Part shown: one piece after another, positions 59,929 to 62,218 of the stretch
How the letters are laid out: each line of letters starts with the position of its first letter
How positions within the stretch are numbered: position 1 is the first letter of the stretch
Source of the DNA: Verrucomicrobiaceae bacterium E54
Lineage (GTDB): Bacteria > Verrucomicrobiota > Verrucomicrobiia > Verrucomicrobiales > Akkermansiaceae
Direction of reading: 5' to 3'
Assembly: GCA_022548915.1 (NCBI GenBank)
Contig: JAKZES010000029.1
Location: 1-62,218 of the forward strand
Length of the DNA: 62,218 bases
The notes under the pieces: model-generated
The model's database searches: none
The model's input: the letters and a program-made list of their open reading frames with translations, nothing else
Told to the model about the DNA's origin: nothing
Made by a program: the position numbers and the translations under genes

Positions 59929-62112
59929 TCACGGTGTCCCGCTGGCGGAGTCGTAGTGGTCCGAGCGGCGCTCCTCCAAGACGACCAGCCAGTTCATCAT
60001 CATCACCGGAGGCAGGGCGGCCGGGTGCTCGATCGGAGAGAGGTTCACTTCGATCTTGTCGTGGTCCATCTCCAGTTCCGCCGCGTTCTTCAGGTCGAGC
60101 AGGTGGACGGATTGGGATGAATCCTCCCGCCCGCCGGCCAGACTTCCCATCTGCCCGGTGATCTTCAGGCGAAACGGATTGTACTCGGCCCCGTAGCGCT
60201 TCTCGGGCGCGAAAAGGGAAGCGGGTGGATAGAACGGCGACGCCAATCCACTGCCGGCCGGGGGCGTCGTTCCGACGGTATTGAAATCGTCGGCGAGATA
60301 GAGACGGAGGTTCGTCACCATCGAAAACCCCCTGGTGAAGGTCGTGAGATCCGCGCACTCGTCGAGGATGACGCCGTAGTCGAGATCGGTGCACGGGATG
60401 GACGGCTTCTGAAGGTAGGCGCTGCCCTGATAGTCGACGTTGATCGAAATCGAGTGATTGACCTCCGGGCCGTCCGCCCCGAGTTGGCCGAGGAAGTTGG
60501 CGAAGCGCTCCGGATAGACCTTCACGCATGGTCTCGTCTCGTGGAGAAGCACGACTTCGAAGGGATAACTCGGGCGGTAGTAACCGGCCTTGAAGGTGCC
60601 GACCAGGGGGTCACCGAAGCGGGCGTTGTTGAACGACACGTTTCCCGTCACCCCTTCCTCGTAGTAGTAGGACCCGTTCTTTCCATAGGCCACATCGACC
60701 GGATATTCGAAGAACACCGTGTCGTGCTCGTCGGCGCAGTAGATGTAACCCGGGGGCAGCCCGGCATCAGGACCCTCACCGAGGTCGATCACCAGCTCCT
60801 CCCTCAGGCCGTTCTTGAAATAGCGGAATGTCAGCTCCGAGGGAAAGGCGGTGTCGGCATCCGGAACGTCGGTGATGTCCAGGTTCATCGCGCACTGCAG
60901 TGCACCCACCGAGTATTCGTTCCATGTCGTCGGGGAGACGGTATTGGTTTCCGGATCATGGGCGTAACGGTCGAAGAACTCGACGCCGCGGTTGATGGGC
61001 ACGAAGGCGGCCCGGCCGGACTCCGAGGCCAGCGACACCGGCATGAAGCTGCCGTGATCCAGCTCGTAGCGCTCGCGCACACCCGGCGTGAAGGGATTGG
61101 TGACCGCCTCGCCCGCCGCAAAGAGGGGATTGTCGCCGACGGTCGCATCGCCTTGCAACTCCACCGCGTGGCGTCCGGAGAGACGCTCGAGCGCCATCCC
61201 CGGGGCGATCTTCGCACGGCTGGAGTACACGCCGCCCTGGATCGTGAAGTCCTGCCACTGACTGCCGTCCGCGTGCTGGCCCAGCACCGTGAAGGCCTCG
61301 GCCGAAATCGCGAGCTGCGAGGGAACCTCGTAAATGGAGATGACGAAATCCCGCTCCCGCTTGGCCAGCTCGGTCCGGTTGCGCTGGTGCGCCGCCAGGT
61401 CCATCTTGAACGCCCACCAATTCCGCTTGGCGACGAAAGGCTGCCCCGGATTGGCATATCCGAAGCGGATCTGCGGGTAGGGAATCAGGTTAAACTGAGG
61501 GTATTCGGCGACCGGCGCCCCCACCCTCTCGGACGCTAGCGATCCGTAGTATTTCTTGGTGCTGATGATCGGCCAGACGTCGTCGTTGTCGTTGACCTGG
61601 GAGGTCACGCTCTCAAGCGGCGGCGGAAAGCCGGCGCCGAAGTCCTGGTTGATGCCCGGCGTGGCGTAGCTCGGGCGGTTGTAGGTATGATAGGCCCAGA
61701 AGGTATTGGACGAGTAGATCGTGGCATCGCCCGGATTGCCGACGATCGAGTCCTCGAGTCCGAACTGCTTGAGGGTTTTGTTTTCGATGGACTCGCTGCC
61801 CATCGCCTGGTCGATCGCCGCCCGGAAAATCCGCTGCCAGCGGAGTTCGTAGCTGTTGTTGCCGGAGTTTGACTGGTCCTTCATGCACATCATCGCCCGG
61901 TTGGCCGTGATCGGCACGATTGCCCGCAGGACCGCATCCTCCTTCATCTCGTAGTCCACCCGCAGGCTGACATCGCGCTGGGTGTCGTGCGAACGGATCG
62001 AGGTCCGGTAGCTGTTGATCAACATCACCAGCATCGTGATCCCGAGCGAGAGCACCATGACATACGACACGTAGCCACTCCGGCCTCTTCCTTTGATCGT
62101 CGCGGTATTCAT
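59929..62112 (-). CDS. Large envelope protein, PilX-like (unknown)
   Basis: A 727-aa protein with one N-terminal membrane segment (YVMVLSLGITMLVMLINSY, about residues 15-33), then a long extracytoplasmic part of mixed beta structure. The N-terminal shape recalls PilX-like minor pilin or Verru_Chthon cassette proteins, but there is no clear prepilin peptidase site (no G-FT/S-E). It is the second gene of an operon: another gene ends 7 bases upstream. Tyrosine- and glycine-rich stretches (SYYYEEGVTG) are visible. Role in pilus or secretion assembly is inferred. Confidence 0.7.
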   Translation of the reverse strand: MNTATIKGRGRSGYVSYVMVLSLGITMLVMLINSYRTSIRSHDTQRDVSLRVDYEMKEDAVLRAIVPITANRAMMCMKDQSNSGNNSYELRWQRIFRAAIDQAMGSESIENKTLKQFGLEDSIVGNPGDATIYSSNTFWAYHTYNRPSYATPGINQDFGAGFPPPLESVTSQVNDNDDVWPIISTKKYYGSLASERVGAPVAEYPQFNLIPYPQIRFGYANPGQPFVAKRNWWAFKMDLAAHQRNRTELAKRERDFVISIYEVPSQLAISAEAFTVLGQHADGSQWQDFTIQGGVYSSRAKIAPGMALERLSGRHAVELQGDATVGDNPLFAAGEAVTNPFTPGVRERYELDHGSFMPVSLASESGRAAFVPINRGVEFFDRYAHDPETNTVSPTTWNEYSVGALQCAMNLDITDVPDADTAFPSELTFRYFKNGLREELVIDLGEGPDAGLPPGYIYCADEHDTVFFEYPVDVAYGKNGSYYYEEGVTGNVSFNNARFGDPLVGTFKAGYYRPSYPFEVVLLHETRPCVKVYPERFANFLGQLGADGPEVNHSISINVDYQGSAYLQKPSIPCTDLDYGVILDECADLTTFTRGFSMVTNLRLYLADDFNTVGTTPPAGSGLASPFYPPASLFAPEKRYGAEYNPFRLKITGQMGSLAGGREDSSQSVHLLDLKNAAELEMDHDKIEVNLSPIEHPAALPPVMMMNWLVVLEERRSDHYDSASGTP

Positions 62113-62119
62113 TCTGTTC

Positions 62120-62218
62120 CTAAAGTTGTTGGGTTCCCGAATACACCAGCTCCTCCCCGTTCGGGCCGGTCAGGTACATCCGCAGCACGCCACGCTCGAC
62201 GGCGAAGCTCACCAGCGT
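62120..62218 (-). CDS. C-terminal end of an unknown gene (partial)
   Basis: The last 32 codons and the TAG stop of a gene running off the right edge (VERGVLRMYLTGPNGEEL, then VYSGTQQL). It lies 7 bases upstream of the PilX-like gene on the same strand, so both belong to one operon. The fragment is too short to assign a family; a pseudopilin or similar is possible from position. Confidence 0.65.
   Translation of the reverse strand, partial: TLVSFAVERGVLRMYLTGPNGEELVYSGTQQL

Overview
The window is about 62 kb of GC-rich bacterial chromosome, best explained as Verrucomicrobiota (Verrucomicrobiales-like). The clues are a TIGR04073-type exosortase-associated protein, a DUF5069 protein, a COG1579 zinc-ribbon coiled-coil protein, a large envelope/pilus-type protein at the right edge, and Gram-negative envelope genes (LptF/G, ExbD). 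This assignment is inferred from protein families; there is no rRNA gene to confirm it.

Layout. (1) 1-32190 is mostly core genome: recR/fabD, ilvC, an MFS carrier, clpB, a nucleoside-catabolism run (deoB, deoA) interrupted by a toxin-antitoxin pair, trkA/trkH potassium uptake, an M15-type peptidase, an NhaC-type antiporter, an LptF/G permease, a SulP transporter, an M16 peptidase, an Amt-like transporter, ilvD, serA, and small envelope genes ending with an orphan exbD. Intergenic spaces here hold paired REP-like palindromes and 7-bp tandem repeats.

(2) 32237-38029 is a defence-rich segment. It lies between a 26-bp copy of a tRNA-Leu 3' end and the intact tRNA-Leu(UAA) gene, and carries a PLD-nuclease/SF2-helicase of the SauUSI type and an AbiEi/AbiEii type IV toxin-antitoxin operon with a clear operator. 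No integrase is present in this part.

(3) 38073-57446 is a well-delimited 19.4-kb integrated element. It is bounded by 44-bp direct repeats (43/44 identical) corresponding to the 5' half of the same tRNA-Leu. It has a tyrosine integrase next to the right repeat, a probable excisionase, a regulator, a CHC2/Toprim primase and a RepA-like ATPase. The layout resembles a phage satellite without structural genes. Cargo: a type I restriction system (hsdR, hsdM, hsdS), an unrecognised TGATG-coupled two-gene unit right after hsdS, a truncated COG3586/DUF5655 remnant, a DUF262-HNH (GmrSD-like) protein, a HigB-HigA-SecB-like toxin-antitoxin-chaperone operon, and a membrane protein of unknown role opposite a small Xre regulator.

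(4) 57447-62218 returns to chromosome-like genes: a zinc-ribbon/HEAT-type membrane protein, a COG1579 zinc-ribbon protein and an envelope/pilus-like operon that runs off the edge.

The best candidates for undescribed biology are the two-gene unit at 47084-48615, the satellite-like element as a whole with its tRNA 5'-half attachment site, the stacking of two islands on one tRNA gene, the membrane-anchored PD-(D/E)XK-like protein at 11816-12613, and the REP-like repeat family with compensatory stem changes.
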